From Phoronis australis (taxonomy: Eukaryota > Phoronida > Phoronidae): 43,488 nt of DNA. The notes under the pieces were generated by a model. That model saw only the letters and a list, made by a program, of their open reading frames with translations, ran no database searches and was not told where the DNA came from. This document shows positions 42,870-43,488 of the stretch, piece by piece. A program made the translations under genes and the position numbers. Each line of letters opens with the position of its first letter. Within the stretch, counting starts at the first letter, position 1. The stretch is from NCBI GenBank assembly GCA_002633005.1, contig NMRA01000928.1, forward strand, positions 1 to 43,488, read 5' to 3'.

Positions 42870-43050
42870 AAATTTCCATGCATCCTGGTAAGTTTCTGGC
42901 ACTAATAACATGTCTCTTGAGTTTTTCTTAAGATAATTTAAAACCCTTCTCGATTTCGTTGCATGAACGTGGCTCACAAGTTTCGTGAAATCATATTTGT
43001 GCACATCTGGGTATGAATTACGCCACCAGCAAAAATTTTTGTTGGAACAT
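42870..43050 (-). CDS. Candidate coding exon, unknown protein
   Basis: The minus-strand frame reads CSNKNFCWWRNSYPDVHKYD, then TKLVSHVHATKSRRVLNYLK and DMLLVPETYQDAW. The amino-acid mix looks like real protein and not like repeat translation. No family recognised. Splice sites are uncertain and a MITE begins directly downstream. Confidence 0.25.
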
Positions 43051-43064
43051 CTGCTTATACACAC

Positions 43065-43488
43065 CTTTTTAGCATACGAAAAGTCGTATATGAAAAAGTG
43101 TGGTGTGTGTGGGGGTTAGACAACTACCAAATATTCAAGAGCATAAGGAGCACCCGACGGGGAGTAAAACATTGAATAACAAATGATCGCGTAACAGCAG
43201 CCTCAAGTTGTTTAAGAACGAAGACCTGTACTGTTAGTCTGGAAATAAACATGTGTTCTGTCTAATTATGAGAAAAACTGGCAAACGATGGTGCTCTCAG
43301 CTCATAGTATATTATTAAAAGCGACAATAAACAATTAGGTATCACTTCATTAAGCTGAATCACGTTGACCACAATTGAAAAACGTCAAATGTATCTGGAA
43401 ACGAATCAGCTGAAAACAGTTTCAAGAAACCAAAACATTCTGTACATCGTGGTGAAAATATAAACAGGACCAGTTCGCAGAGGGACCA
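43065..43488. other. Unassigned AT-rich end of window
   Basis: Nothing recognised. Confidence 0.4.

Overview
This window is eukaryotic, gene-poor and repeat-dense. It looks like the genome of a marine invertebrate, most probably a cnidarian (stony coral or sea anemone). I infer that from the mix of families: P2X7-C-like and THAP genes, a C2H2 gene of a type I associate with cnidarians, an R2/NeSL-type retroelement, and many AT-rich miniature transposons. No database search was possible. There is one 869-base run of N (23504-24372) and four single-N joins. Three of those joins sit beside long near-identical duplications, so part of the apparent structure is probably assembly artefact.

Region by region. 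1-3.1 kb holds a hairpin, a hammerhead-ribozyme-like motif on the minus strand and a broken L2/CR1-like LINE. 3.44-10.52 kb holds two exons, joined in phase 0, of a trypsin-like (FAM111-like) serine protease. Its 6.4 kb intron contains a diverged ~150-180 bp satellite in two blocks, a dispersed ~1 kb repeat, and a convergent pair of THAP and P2X7-C-like pseudogenes. 11.9-15.9 kb has a miniature transposon, a long TG tract and mostly unassigned AT-rich DNA. 15.9-19.4 kb is an RLE-type non-LTR retrotransposon on the minus strand, in one reading frame broken only by three nonsense codons. 19.9-22.7 kb is a decayed multi-exon minus-strand gene with a C2H2 finger and a possible RNase H-like (DDE-type) transposase core. 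23.1 kb is a third P2X7-C-like fragment, cut off by the N gap.

24.7-30.2 kb has two inverted-repeat elements. One contains a 65-nt near-perfect palindrome, and a related empty insertion site lies nearby. 31.3-35.6 kb is the most interesting segment: a 23-bp inverted repeat (22 of 23 matching) encloses a two-exon P2X7-C-like gene starting at the left end and a THAP gene starting at the right end, pointing at each other. The same convergent pairing at 5.6-6.5 kb suggests a two-gene DNA transposon family. 38-42.4 kb has a TA-flanked inverted-repeat element, the second ~1 kb repeat copy and further miniature elements.

No complete, intact host gene is visible. The protease and a few candidate exons are the only parts that may still be functional host coding sequence.
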